Counted from the first letter of the stretch, positions 41,278-49,237 are shown. The stretch: 49,454 bases of DNA from Deltaproteobacteria bacterium (GCA_013349285.1 DUZU01000024.1:1-49454), one strand, 5' to 3'. Made by a program: numbers and translations. The notes: generated by a model not told the origin, from the letters alone.

Positions 41278-43170
41278 TCAGTATCCTTTCATCTCGTTTT
41301 CGGTAAACGGTTTTTTTGGCGTTTTTTTGAGGATTTGCGTCATGATGTTGTTCATTGTCATGACATCGTTATCGAAGCCGCCATGTGAGGTGCTGGTGGT
41401 TACGCCATTTTTGCCGTCGGAATAGTGGATCGACATTCCGGGATGCTTGGTCAGTTTTTTCGCATAGCGCTGCATACCGAGCAGGGGTTTGTCTGTTTGT
41501 CGTTCCAGGGCTCTCGAGACAAGGTAAAGTAGTGATTTTTGGTAAACAAGGGCAACATTGTCATCCAGTTCAAGTTGTTCTTTGAGATTGTAAATATCAA
41601 GGGCCGGCAGTTTTACTTTTGTACTCTCGTTCGTCCGGGTAAGCAGCCTGGGTTCATAATGTTCTTTATAGAAATCAATCGAGCAGGCGGGGGCCATCAG
41701 GCTGCAGCTTTCAATCAGATCGGCCTTGTTCAAGGTGTCAAGGGCGTTAAGCAGGTGGCCGAGCAGCACGGCGCCGGTACTGTGTCCGGCCAAGTGAATT
41801 TTTATGGGGGTATCCTGCAGCGCATCGGCAAAAGCCTTGATGACGAACAATCCATCGCTGATTTTACCGTTATTTTTTAATTCGAACGGTAAAAAAGCAT
41901 CGTTTTTCATTTCTTCCCAGATGGGGGTGACCGGTTTTCGAACAAAGTCTTCTATCAATAGGTCGCTTTTTTCGATTAATTTATCCTGGAGGTCTTTAAA
42001 AAATCCCTTTGTCCGTTTGCCGATTACGGCGCGGACAACAGCATCTTTCAATTCTTCCACCAGGCCGGTATCATACATGATATGGAAGGGATAGATCCCG
42101 TTGCGTTTGAAACCGTCCTTGAGCGCCGCAACGCGTGTCGCCGACGCGGTGGGACTGTTTAAACCTCCATGGGCATAGATGAGCAGATGGTTATATTTAT
42201 TGGTGTCGATGGATTGCCTGATGAGATTCGCGGTCCTCTGGATATCATCGGTCGTACTCCAGTAATCACCTCGTGCCTTAAGTTTGCCGTCGTCAAAGTG
42301 TACGAAGTGACCGGCGATTTCCATTCTTTTCGGGGCGGATTTGCCCGTCTCCGCATCCGCGGTAACCAGCGAACGGGAGGTGAGTCCGAAGATGCTTGGC
42401 GTCGGGATGGCCAGCCGGAATACCCAGCCGTCATTGATATTTTGCAACCAATCTTCATAGAGCCAGATGGCGAAGCCTTTGGCGCCCCATTTTGGGCCCC
42501 ATGAATTTTGAATAATGAAGCCCTGGTTGTTGTAGCCGATAATGGCAAAGGCATGGCCGCCTTCTTTGGCGCTTGATGGTTTGATAACGGCGAGCCCGTT
42601 TTTTCTGGCTGCTTTGGGCATAAACCAGCCGGAGTGGACCGCGGCCGAAACGTAGACGACACCAACCTCGTTGAGGGCCGTGTGGTAATCGTTGATTTCC
42701 GGCCGCAGACGATAATAGGCGCCGATTGCGCATGACCGTGCATTTTTGACCCGCTCGATGGTCAGTTCCCCTGGGTTGTCCACCTGATAGGGCCAATCGT
42801 CGGCGCTGCAGACCCCCATGTTTTTCCAACCGCAGATTGCTCCCCGGCAACTTGAGCCCTCGTAGTCCTCGCCCGGCCATTCATCGTGCTTTTTTGCCAT
42901 TTCATAAAGCATCCGTTGGCTGGCTTTGAAGCTCAGATTTCTTTTTTTGGAGTTCAACATGTTAATGGCGGCCGCCAAGCCGAAACCGGTACAGGCCCCT
43001 TCTTCACCTTGGTCAAGAACGATGAGCCCGCGACGATTGTCGATTTTAGGTTGCAGTTGAATGAGGGCGGGTTCGTACATGCGATCCCGAATGTCCGGCG
43101 TATCCTTTCTGGCGTTGAGAATACGTTGTTTACCGGCAATTTTTGCGCTTGGAAATGATTGTCGTGCCAT
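41278..43170 (-). CDS. Papain-like (C1) peptidase fused to an alpha/beta hydrolase
   Basis: The 630-residue protein has no signal peptide. Residues about 25-255 form a C1-family peptidase: Q54 and catalytic C60 in LDQGEEGACTGFG, H206 in EGGHAFAIIGY, N222 in IIQNSWGPKWG. Residues about 285-610 form an alpha/beta hydrolase with YAHGGLNS (about 332), nucleophile S464 in LAGHSTGAVLLGHLL and a possible His at SHGGFDND (H596). Both active sites look complete, so it may be both a protease and a lipase/esterase. It has a perfect SD (AGGAGG). It is the last gene of a leftward set with a 35-residue ORF and a membrane coiled-coil protein. Function unknown; an effector, toxin or defence role is possible. 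Confidence 0.85.
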   Translation of the reverse strand: MARQSFPSAKIAGKQRILNARKDTPDIRDRMYEPALIQLQPKIDNRRGLIVLDQGEEGACTGFGLAAAINMLNSKKRNLSFKASQRMLYEMAKKHDEWPGEDYEGSSCRGAICGWKNMGVCSADDWPYQVDNPGELTIERVKNARSCAIGAYYRLRPEINDYHTALNEVGVVYVSAAVHSGWFMPKAARKNGLAVIKPSSAKEGGHAFAIIGYNNQGFIIQNSWGPKWGAKGFAIWLYEDWLQNINDGWVFRLAIPTPSIFGLTSRSLVTADAETGKSAPKRMEIAGHFVHFDDGKLKARGDYWSTTDDIQRTANLIRQSIDTNKYNHLLIYAHGGLNSPTASATRVAALKDGFKRNGIYPFHIMYDTGLVEELKDAVVRAVIGKRTKGFFKDLQDKLIEKSDLLIEDFVRKPVTPIWEEMKNDAFLPFELKNNGKISDGLFVIKAFADALQDTPIKIHLAGHSTGAVLLGHLLNALDTLNKADLIESCSLMAPACSIDFYKEHYEPRLLTRTNESTKVKLPALDIYNLKEQLELDDNVALVYQKSLLYLVSRALERQTDKPLLGMQRYAKKLTKHPGMSIHYSDGKNGVTTSTSHGGFDNDVMTMNNIMTQILKKTPKKPFTENEMKGY

Positions 43171-43287
43171 ACTCTCCTCCTTTTATGGTTTTAAAGCCAA
43201 GAAGACAGCATTTGTGGCAAAGATTGTTTCAAGCTGTCCCGGAAAAGCGAAATGCTTGCAGGGTTACGGGGGTAATTGTTGAAGGTT

Positions 43288-43395
43288 TTATTTGTTTTTT
43301 CCCCTGGTGTTCGCCTCTAATCTTAGCTCACCGTATTGGTCTACCACACGAGAATGTCCGCTGAGCTTAGCCGGATACTCGCTGGGGGCAGTCAA
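43288..43395 (-). CDS. Candidate 35-residue protein in the protease operon
   Basis: TTG 43395 is preceded, at seven bases, by a perfect AGGAG, and the frame reads TAPSEYPAKLSGHSRVVDQ and then YGELRLEANTRGKNK before TAA. It is hydrophilic and basic at the end, without a signal or helix of membrane type. It lies 26 bp after the coiled-coil gene and 117 bp before the protease gene, all on the minus strand. The strong SD and position support translation; no family is recognised. It could be a regulator, inhibitor or substrate of the protease, or a leader peptide. Confidence 0.5.
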   Translation of the reverse strand: MTAPSEYPAKLSGHSRVVDQYGELRLEANTRGKNK

Positions 43396-43421
43396 AGTTA
43401 TACTCCTTTACGGCGTACCAC

Positions 43422-43892
43422 TTATTGTGGCTGGTTCATTTGATTTTTTAGCGATTCCAGCCTCTCAAGTGACTTTTGGGCGCGAGCAACGTTTAAATCA
43501 AATTTTTCGAATGTTAACTTGGGCGGCAAGGTGGAAGTTGTTCCAAATTCCGGGTGTAGTATTTTGAATTGTTCCAAGCCCGATTTTAATGCCGGGTTTG
43601 TTCCCGCCTTCATTTCAAAATTTGCCAGTTGTGTTTTGAGAAGATTATGTTGTTCCTGTAATTGCGCATATTTTGTTTCGGTATCGGTTTTAGCTTTTTG
43701 GGCCTCCTCAAGGGCGGTATTCAGAGCAATTGTTGACGAGGCGATTTCTGATGAGAAATTAATTTTGGCGTTTGCGAATTCTATCGATACCGTGCTCGAT
43801 TTGTATGCAACGTAGGTAAGCCCGGTAGAAACGACCAGTAATGCTATGCTTAAAGAATGCCAAAAGGTTTTTGGTATCTGCTGGATATCCAT
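43422..43892 (-). CDS. Single-helix membrane protein with periplasmic or cytoplasmic coiled coil
   Basis: This 156-residue protein has a short N-terminal part, one membrane helix (about 11-30, LSIALLVVSTGLTYVAYKSS) and a long helical/coiled-coil region (about 45-100, ALEEAQKAKTDTETKYAQLQ), then a Pro-containing C-terminal part ending in another helix (NVARAQKSLERLESLKNQM). No family is recognised. The SD AAAGGAGG is perfect. It is the first gene of the set leading to the C1 peptidase-hydrolase. It may anchor or present the protease at the membrane; this is inference from position only. Confidence 0.75.
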   Translation of the reverse strand: MDIQQIPKTFWHSLSIALLVVSTGLTYVAYKSSTVSIEFANAKINFSSEIASSTIALNTALEEAQKAKTDTETKYAQLQEQHNLLKTQLANFEMKAGTNPALKSGLEQFKILHPEFGTTSTLPPKLTFEKFDLNVARAQKSLERLESLKNQMNQPQ

Positions 43893-44296
43893 AATTTCCT
43901 CCTTTAGCTTGGTATGGCGATATGGATGGCGGCTGATAGGTTATAGGCTGCCGCCGGCATATTCCTCTGGGCTTGTACCCTGCGCGGTTTTTTTTAATTT
44001 GCTAATGTCTTGTTTATATTGGACTATGTAACTTGAAATTCATAAAGTCAATCAAAAAGTGAGTTAGGTTTTGACCAGGGTAAAAAAAGGGTGGGTGGGA
44101 CGGACGTCTCAAAGATTAACTTATTATTTTTCCGGGACGAGAGCGCGTTGTGTGATTGTTAAATTTATACTTTTCATGACATCTTCTACTTTTTAAAAAG
44201 ATCACCACCTCTTATAATTAATAGAATATCCCAAGCCGGATTAATAACTAAGGCCTGGCCCAGCTTTTATAATGTGTAAACAATGGGTGTTAACCT
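43893..44296. other. Gene-free divergent promoter region
   Basis: No gene is supported between the coiled-coil gene (leftward) and the radical SAM gene (rightward). It is AT-rich, holds the leftward promoter candidate at 44023-44051, and no clear rightward promoter was picked out. No strong palindrome or repeat was seen. Confidence 0.5.
44023..44051 (-). promoter_or_regulatory. Candidate sigma-70 promoter for the protease operon
   Basis: On the minus strand TTGACT (44051-44046) and CATAGT (44028-44023) are 17 bp apart. This would give a leader of about 125 nt before the coiled-coil protein start at 43892. Confidence 0.45.
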
Positions 44297-45244
44297 GTGA
44301 CATTTCAAGCTTCTTATCATCAAATCTATGCCGGGGGCGAGTTGCGCAAACGTCGGGATGCCGCGTTGGCGCTGTTGGCCGAGTGTCGGGTTTGTCCGCG
44401 GGGCTGTAAGGTTAACCGCCTGGAAAATGAAAAAGGCTTTTGCAAAACCGGCCGCTTGGCAATGGTGTCGAGCTATAATGCCCATTTCGGCGAAGAGCGG
44501 CCCCTGGTGGGCGTTGGTGGGTCCGGCACCATTTTTTTTACCAACTGCAACCTGGGCTGCGTCTTTTGCCAGAATTATGAGATCAGCCACCATGGTGACG
44601 GGGTTGAGGTAACGGCCGGTCAGCTGGCCGCCATGATGGTCAGCCTTGAGAAACAAGGTTGCCATAACATCAATCTGGTTACCCCCACCCATGTAGTGCC
44701 CCAGATTTTGGAAGCCTTGCCCCTGGCCATCGATAAAGGGCTGACCGTGCCCCTGGTTTATAACTCCAGCGGCTATGATCGGGTGGAAACCCTGGAGTTG
44801 CTCGACGGGATTATCGATATCTATATGCCTGATTTCAAGTTCTGGGATCCTGATCATGCCCGGCGTTATGCCTCCGCCTTTGATTATCCAGAGCGGGCCA
44901 GGGCGGCGTTAAAAGAGATGCAGCGGCAGGTGGGGGAGCTGGTGGTGAACGAGCAGGGTCTTGCCGAGCGCGGCCTGCTGGTTCGGCATCTGGTGCTGCC
45001 CGGCGGGCTGGAGGAGACCAGGGAAATACTCAAGTTTATCGGTGAAGAGATTTCGCCGGCCACCTATGTCAATGTGATGGATCAATACCATCCCTGCGGA
45101 AAGGCCCATAGCTTTATCCCCCTTGATCGGCCGTTGCGCCAGGATGAATATCAGCAGGCCCTGAAGATGGCCTATGATGCCGGTCTTACCCGGCTCGATC
45201 AGCGCGATTTCGTCGAATTGCTCCATCGTTTGGGCTTTGTTTAG
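44297..45244 (+). CDS. PflX-like radical SAM protein (COG1313)
   Basis: The 315-residue protein carries the radical SAM cluster motif CNLGCVFCQN (about residue 81) and a second N-terminal cysteine set, CRVCPRGCKVNRLENEKGFC, typical of the PflA-related COG1313 group. Other family features are NLVTPTHVVPQILEAL, PLVYNSSGYD, DIYMPDFKFWD and YVNVMDQYHPC. The likely reaction is 5'-deoxyadenosyl radical generation, as in pyruvate formate-lyase activation, but the target of COG1313 proteins is not known. No AMMECR1/MEMO partner is adjacent. GTG 44297 is the start; the SD is weak. Confidence 0.9.
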   Translation: MTFQASYHQIYAGGELRKRRDAALALLAECRVCPRGCKVNRLENEKGFCKTGRLAMVSSYNAHFGEERPLVGVGGSGTIFFTNCNLGCVFCQNYEISHHGDGVEVTAGQLAAMMVSLEKQGCHNINLVTPTHVVPQILEALPLAIDKGLTVPLVYNSSGYDRVETLELLDGIIDIYMPDFKFWDPDHARRYASAFDYPERARAALKEMQRQVGELVVNEQGLAERGLLVRHLVLPGGLEETREILKFIGEEISPATYVNVMDQYHPCGKAHSFIPLDRPLRQDEYQQALKMAYDAGLTRLDQRDFVELLHRLGFV

Positions 45245-45283
45245 CAGCGTTCTGAACGGTCAGGCTGGGTGCTGACCGGTTGA

Positions 45284-45688
45284 TCAAACGTTGATGACGC
45301 TGTCGGCCAGCTGCATGCCGGTGACGATATCCAGCATATTGGTGGTTTCGCCGACTTGCTTTTTTTCCAGTAAGTTAAAGTGGTTCAGGCAGGTGCCGCA
45401 GACCAGGATTGCCACGCCGCTTGCGGCCAGCTCTTGCAGGACCGGCAGCGCCTCGGCTCCGGCCGTCGTAAGTTTGACCCCGTTGTTAACCAGGACCAGC
45501 CGCCAAAGATCCGGCCCCATCTCCTTCATGGTTTTGAGAAAATTCAAAAGCAGACCGGTTCCCAGGCCGTCATCACCGTGACCCAAGCGGTCGGAGGTCA
45601 CCATCACCATGATTTTTTTGGCGGGATGATCACTCTTTGTTTTTAAGTCCGGGCAAGCCGCCCCCTGGCAGTTGAACTCTGTGGTCAT
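45284..45688 (-). CDS. YedF-like DsrE-family protein lacking the TusA domain
   Basis: This 134-residue protein matches the C-terminal DsrE/F-like half of YedF (selenium-metabolism-associated): MVTSDRLGHGDDGLGTGLL, LLNFLKTMKEMGPDLWRLVLVN and VAILVCGTCLNHFNLL with the conserved Cys. Canonical YedF also has an N-terminal TusA domain, absent here; the N-terminal 25 residues carry only two Cys (FNCQGAACPD) that may be a remnant of the TusA CPxP motif. It may act in sulfur or selenium transfer. GGAG lies eight bases before the ATG. Convergent with the radical SAM gene. Confidence 0.82.
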   Translation of the reverse strand: MTTEFNCQGAACPDLKTKSDHPAKKIMVMVTSDRLGHGDDGLGTGLLLNFLKTMKEMGPDLWRLVLVNNGVKLTTAGAEALPVLQELAASGVAILVCGTCLNHFNLLEKKQVGETTNMLDIVTGMQLADSVINV

Positions 45689-45859
45689 ATTTCGATCTCC
45701 GGCTGATTTTTTGTAAGGGTGATTTATTAGCTATTTTGATAAGCAAAGTCAAACTTAATGTTCCTGAGTATTGTCAGGCGGCAGTTTTTATTTATCGGGT
45801 TCTGCTGAAGGGGGCGGTTATGTTGTGAGGGGTGCTAAATGGTTATAATTTCTTTTTTC

Positions 45860-45887
45860 TTGACACTTTCGTCTAATCTTTTATCTT
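45860..45887 (+). promoter_or_regulatory. Promoter ahead of the first cobalamin riboswitch
   Basis: TTGACA (45860-45865) and TATCTT (45882-45887) are 16 bp apart, about 18 bp before the start of the riboswitch fold. Confidence 0.6.
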
Positions 45888-45902
45888 GTGTTCCACATAT
45901 TT

Positions 45903-46055
45903 TGAGGTGCTCTTAAAAGAGCTGTAAGGGAATCCTGTGTGATTCAGGAACGGGCCCGCCGCTGTAATCGGGGACAAATTCCGCATGATGTCACTGTCTA
46001 CTTTAGATGGGAAGGCGCGGAGGGAGATTGATCCGAAAGTCAGAAGACCTGCCTT
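45903..46055 (+). ncRNA. Cobalamin riboswitch 1
   Basis: The aptamer hallmarks are in order: GAGGTGC (45904-45910), AAGGGAAT, CGGGCCCGCCGCTGTAAT (about 45951-45968), GGGAAGG and CAGAAGACCTGCC near the 3' end. A 15-bp terminator lies about 70 nt downstream, so ligand binding probably ends transcription before the gate-domain gene at 46208. Confidence 0.95.
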
Positions 46056-46125
46056 GAAAGTCTGAATGCCTGGCCGCCGTGGACAAGTGGTTATGCTTAT
46101 GATCTAGCGTGGATAAAAAAGGGAT

Positions 46126-46167
46126 ATCCCCGGATCGATATATTTATCGATCCGGGGATTTTTTTTT
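46126..46167 (+). terminator. Intrinsic terminator of riboswitch 1
   Basis: ATCCCCGGATCGATA (46126-46140) and its exact complement (46145-46159) form a 15-bp stem on a 4-nt loop, followed by nine T. It is the strongest terminator in the window and lies 41 bp before the regulated ORF. Confidence 0.95.
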
Positions 46168-46207
46168 GGATAATTTGTAAAAAATTTAGTTGGCCGTGTA
46201 TAGCTTA

Positions 46208-47182
46208 ATGGAATCATTCCAGCAATTTATAGCCCCGTTGTGGGTGCAGCTGGTCTGGCCTCTGGTCAGGATCATGCTGCTGGTCTCGGTGGGGATCGTG
46301 GCGGCCAATTTTATCGAGGCCCTTAACTGGACCCATAGGCTGGCCCTGCTGGCCCGCCCCCTGATCCGGCTGGGCCGGCTTTCGGCCATAACCGGCGCCA
46401 GTTTTTCCATGGCCTTTTTTTCCGGGGTTTCCGCCAACACCATGCTGGCCGAGGCCTATGACCAGGGGCGGATCGCCAAAAAAGAGCTGGTGCTGGCCAA
46501 TCTCTTCAACAGTCTGCCCCGGTTTTTTTTGCACCTGCCCACCGTCTTTTTTCTGACCGCGCCCTTTATCAAGGGAGCGGCGGTGCTGTACGTGGGCATC
46601 ACCTTTGGCGCGGCCGCCCTGCAGACCATGCTGGTGGTGGTGGCCGGCCGCTTGCTCATGGCGCGGCCAATGACGGTTGCCGCTGCGCCGGAGCCGAGTG
46701 CGGAGCGCAAGAAAATCAGCTGGCGCCAGGCCTTTGACCGGAGCTGGCTGCGCTTTAGGAAGAGGATCCCCAAGGTCCTCGGTTTTATCGTGCCGATCTA
46801 TATTATTTTTTACCTGTTGAGCCGGTACGGGATTTTTAAAAGGCTTGAGGAGCTGATCGCGGCCAAGGCCTGGTTTCTGGCCTGGCTTGACCCGAAAAGC
46901 CTGAGCATCGTCATTCTCCATGTGACCGCCGAGTTTTCCGCGGGTCTGGCCGCGGCCGGGGTCATGCTGGCCGACAACAGTCTCGGCTACCGGGAGGTGG
47001 TGTTGGCCCTGTTGGCCGGTAATGTGCTGGCCTCGCCGGTCAGGGCCCTGCGCCATCAGTTTCCCTACTATGTAGGGATCTTCACCCCCCGGCTTGCCGC
47101 CGAGCTGGTGGGTTTGAGTCAGGCCTTTCGCATCGGTTGTATCGTGCTGGTGGGCGGCGGTTATTATTTTTACACCCTGTGA
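46208..47182 (+). CDS. Gate-domain (nucleoside-recognition-like) membrane protein under B12 control
   Basis: This 324-residue protein has about eight membrane helices in two halves with conserved 'Gate' features: FFSGVSANTMLAEAYDQGRI and LANLFNSLPRFFLHLPTVFF in the first, HVTAEFSAGLAAAGVMLAD and ALLAGNVLASPVRALRHQFPYYVGIF in the second, joined by a basic cytoplasmic loop (about 155-185). The fold is shared with nucleoside-transporter-like gate proteins. It follows a cobalamin riboswitch, so a corrinoid or cobalt transport role is likely (inference). ATG 46208 is used; TTG 46190 is alternative and neither has a good SD. Confidence 0.85.
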   Translation: MESFQQFIAPLWVQLVWPLVRIMLLVSVGIVAANFIEALNWTHRLALLARPLIRLGRLSAITGASFSMAFFSGVSANTMLAEAYDQGRIAKKELVLANLFNSLPRFFLHLPTVFFLTAPFIKGAAVLYVGITFGAAALQTMLVVVAGRLLMARPMTVAAAPEPSAERKKISWRQAFDRSWLRFRKRIPKVLGFIVPIYIIFYLLSRYGIFKRLEELIAAKAWFLAWLDPKSLSIVILHVTAEFSAGLAAAGVMLADNSLGYREVVLALLAGNVLASPVRALRHQFPYYVGIFTPRLAAELVGLSQAFRIGCIVLVGGGYYFYTL

Positions 47183-47230
47183 AAGGGATGGACGCGCATC
47201 CTGCGGTGATGCGTTGACATAATATATCAA

Positions 47231-47403
47231 ACAGGCGCCCTTCGGGGCTTAATGGGGAATCCCGTGTAATTCGGGAACGGTCCCGCCACTGTAAATTTCC
47301 CCGGCCCGGGTTTTGCGGCCGGAACCGGCTTGGATGCCACTGTTCTTGAAGTAAGGATGGGAAGGCCAAGTCCGGTAAGGGAATGAGTCAGGAGACCTGC
47401 CTG
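47231..47403 (+). ncRNA. Cobalamin riboswitch 2
   Basis: The aptamer shows AATGGGGAATCCCGTG (47251 onward), CGGTCCCGCCACTGTAAA, GATGCCACTG, GGATGGGAAGG and GTCAGGAGACCTGCCTG (47387-47403). Unlike riboswitch 1, no strong terminator with a T-run follows in the 132 nt before the cbiK start, so control is probably translational. A long upstream start at 47383 for cbiK would overlap the aptamer and is not used. Confidence 0.95.
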
Positions 47404-47535
47404 TTTGATCGAATCGGGCCTTTGCGCCCCAGGTTGTCCTTCGAGGAAAGGATGCTGGAAGCGTGTTTTTTAATGCACGCCATAGCCTTTGCTTCGGGGA
47501 AATTTAATAATTTCTTTGAGAAAGGGAGTAGCAGG

Positions 47536-48507
47536 ATGAAGTATGTGAAAAGTAACAAGATCGGCTGGGGAGTAAGGCTGGCCATGGCGGCCATGGTTAT
47601 GATGATTTTTGGGGCAACCTCGATCTGTTCGGCCATGACCAGGACCCTGAAGGCGGATCCGGCCATCGTAATCGTCGCCTTCGGCACCACCACCAAGGCC
47701 CGGGCCACCTATGATTTTTTTGAGGAGCAATTACGGGCCTCGCTGCCGGAACAATATCAAAAATACAAGATTGCATGGGCCTTTACCTCGGAGATTGTCC
47801 GGGAGCGGGCCAATCAGAAATTTGCCGAACAGGGCGCGGCCACCCGTTACCGGAGCCTGCCCCAAGTTTTGGCCGATCTGGAGGATGAGGGGTACCGGCG
47901 GGTTGGGCTGCAATCGCTCCATATCTTTCCGGGCCAGGAATATCTTGACATGGAGCGGGAGATCGCGGCCTTTGCCGGCCTGGGGATGCGCATTGAATAT
48001 GGCGGCACCCTGTTCCATGAATGGGAAGGGGTTTTCGAGACCATCGAGCATCTTGAGCAGGAGTTTCTGGCCCCTGATCAGGGCAGCAATGTGCTGGTGG
48101 TCCATGGTACCCCCCAGACCTTTCCCGGCTCCAATTCAACCTATCTCGGGCTGGATCGTTACCTGAGTCGCAAGTATAAAAATGTTTTTGTCGCCGGGGT
48201 GGACGGGGTTCTGACCAGGGATCAGGCCCTGGAGCAGGCCAAGGCTTATCCAGGGAAGCGGGTGCGGCTCATTCCGATGATGTATGTGGCCGGCGATCAT
48301 ATCATGAATGACATCATGGGCAAGGAGGCGGACAAGCATGGGGTTCCCTCCTGGGCCATGGAGCTGGAGGCTGCCGGCCTGGCGGTGGACAGCCCCTCGG
48401 TGTCATACAGGGGCGCGGATTATTTTAAGGGGTTGGGCTTTTATCCGCTGATCGACCAGCTTTTTATCAAGGAGTTGCTTGAAAGTATGGAGCGGCTTGA
48501 GAAATAA
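47536..48507 (+). CDS. cbiK: Exported anaerobic cobaltochelatase CbiK
   Basis: CbiK inserts Co2+ into sirohydrochlorin in the anaerobic cobalamin route. The 323-residue protein has a signal peptide (hydrophobic about 15-32, SICSAMTR end) and the chelatase body: DPAIVIVAFGTTTKARATYD, LQSLHIFPGQEY, GGTLFHEWEGVF, VHGTPQTFPGSN and YVAGDHIMNDIMG, with the expected metal-binding His residues. It resembles the periplasmic CbiK of Desulfovibrio. ATG 47536 has AAAGGGAG seven bases upstream. It lies under cobalamin riboswitch 2. Export suggests a role in cobalt or iron tetrapyrrole handling in the periplasm. Confidence 0.93.
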   Translation: MKYVKSNKIGWGVRLAMAAMVMMIFGATSICSAMTRTLKADPAIVIVAFGTTTKARATYDFFEEQLRASLPEQYQKYKIAWAFTSEIVRERANQKFAEQGAATRYRSLPQVLADLEDEGYRRVGLQSLHIFPGQEYLDMEREIAAFAGLGMRIEYGGTLFHEWEGVFETIEHLEQEFLAPDQGSNVLVVHGTPQTFPGSNSTYLGLDRYLSRKYKNVFVAGVDGVLTRDQALEQAKAYPGKRVRLIPMMYVAGDHIMNDIMGKEADKHGVPSWAMELEAAGLAVDSPSVSYRGADYFKGLGFYPLIDQLFIKELLESMERLEK

Positions 48508-48519
48508 TGGTTGAAAACA

Positions 48520-48547
48520 GGCGCGCACCGTAATCAAGGTGTGCGCC
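48520..48547 (+). repeat. Hairpin after cbiK
   Basis: GGCGCGCACC (48520-48529) pairs with GGTGTGCGCC (48538-48547), ten pairs with one G-U, loop 8 nt. No T-run follows, so termination is uncertain. Confidence 0.55.
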
Positions 48548-48602
48548 TTAAAAGAATAGCTGGCTATCTTCGAACTTCAGCCGTTCGTCTAGACTAGAGT
48601 CG

Positions 48603-48683
48603 TGTGGGAGCGGCTTCAGCCGCGAATGATGGGCGTAGAACCGTATTATAGCCATTTTTTGCTGGCTGAACTTTAGTGGTAAT
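48603..48683. repeat. REP-like palindromic element, single copy
   Basis: The palindrome at 48603-48626 has the GTGGGAGCGGCTTCAGCC core and CGCGAA end; the tail GGCTGAACTTTAGTGGTAAT is at 48664-48683. Both ends match the copy at 41136-41264. The tail stops 11 bases before the next start codon. Confidence 0.65.
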
Positions 48684-48694
48684 CATAAAAAACT

Positions 48695-49237
48695 ATGAAC
48701 ATGAAAACCTGGCGTAATCTGCATCGGTGGACCGGCCTGGCCCTGGTGGGCTTTGTGGCCTTTTATTGCTTTACCGGCCTGCTGCTCAACCACCGGCAGG
48801 CCTTTGATTATTTTATCGATAAGGAGATAACGGTGACTGCGGTGCCGGTCTCTGATCCGGTGGTGCTCCGTGATTTTATCGAGACCTACAAGCGGCAGAT
48901 CAACCGGAGCGATGATCCCAAGGTGATTCGGATCCGTGACGGCAGGCAGATCGAGTTTTTGTATGGCTCCCATGGCAAAACCACCTATGTGATTGATCCG
49001 GCCAGGGGGACGATGGAGACGGTGGAAAAGATAGATCGGCAGCCCTGGCTCTGGCTTAATAATGTGCATAATGCCTTTAAGACCAGCTGGTTATGGGTTG
49101 CGGTCGCCGATGGGGCGGCCCTGGGGATATTTTTTCTTGGGCTGAGCGGGTTGTTGATTTTTCGGTATAAGGTTTGGGATTATTGGTTGCTTGGCGGGGG
49201 AGTGGTGGTTTTGGTGGTGGCTTTGTTTTTGGCTTGA
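48695..49237 (+). CDS. PepSY-associated membrane protein
   Basis: The 180-residue protein begins MNMKTWRNLHRWTGLALVGF, the typical start of PepSY-associated TM proteins, with helix 1 at about 11-31 (FVAFYCFTGLLLNHRQ), a periplasmic PepSY-like part (about 40-115, with KVIRIRDGRQIEFLYGS), helix 2 (about 130-156) and helix 3 (160-178). Related proteins are seen with iron or siderophore reduction and transport. Position beside cbiK suggests a metal or tetrapyrrole role. No SD is seen; the REP-like repeat lies where one would be expected. Confidence 0.82.
   Translation: MNMKTWRNLHRWTGLALVGFVAFYCFTGLLLNHRQAFDYFIDKEITVTAVPVSDPVVLRDFIETYKRQINRSDDPKVIRIRDGRQIEFLYGSHGKTTYVIDPARGTMETVEKIDRQPWLWLNNVHNAFKTSWLWVAVADGAALGIFFLGLSGLLIFRYKVWDYWLLGGGVVVLVVALFLA

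Noticed and set aside
46214-47230. Leftward 338-codon open frame opposite the gate-domain gene
   Set aside because: Gln/His/Gly-rich antisense translation typical of shadow frames in GC-rich genes.
47383-47535. Upstream extension of cbiK
   Set aside because: It overlaps the 3' end of the riboswitch aptamer, and ATG 47536 has a good SD and a signal peptide directly after it.
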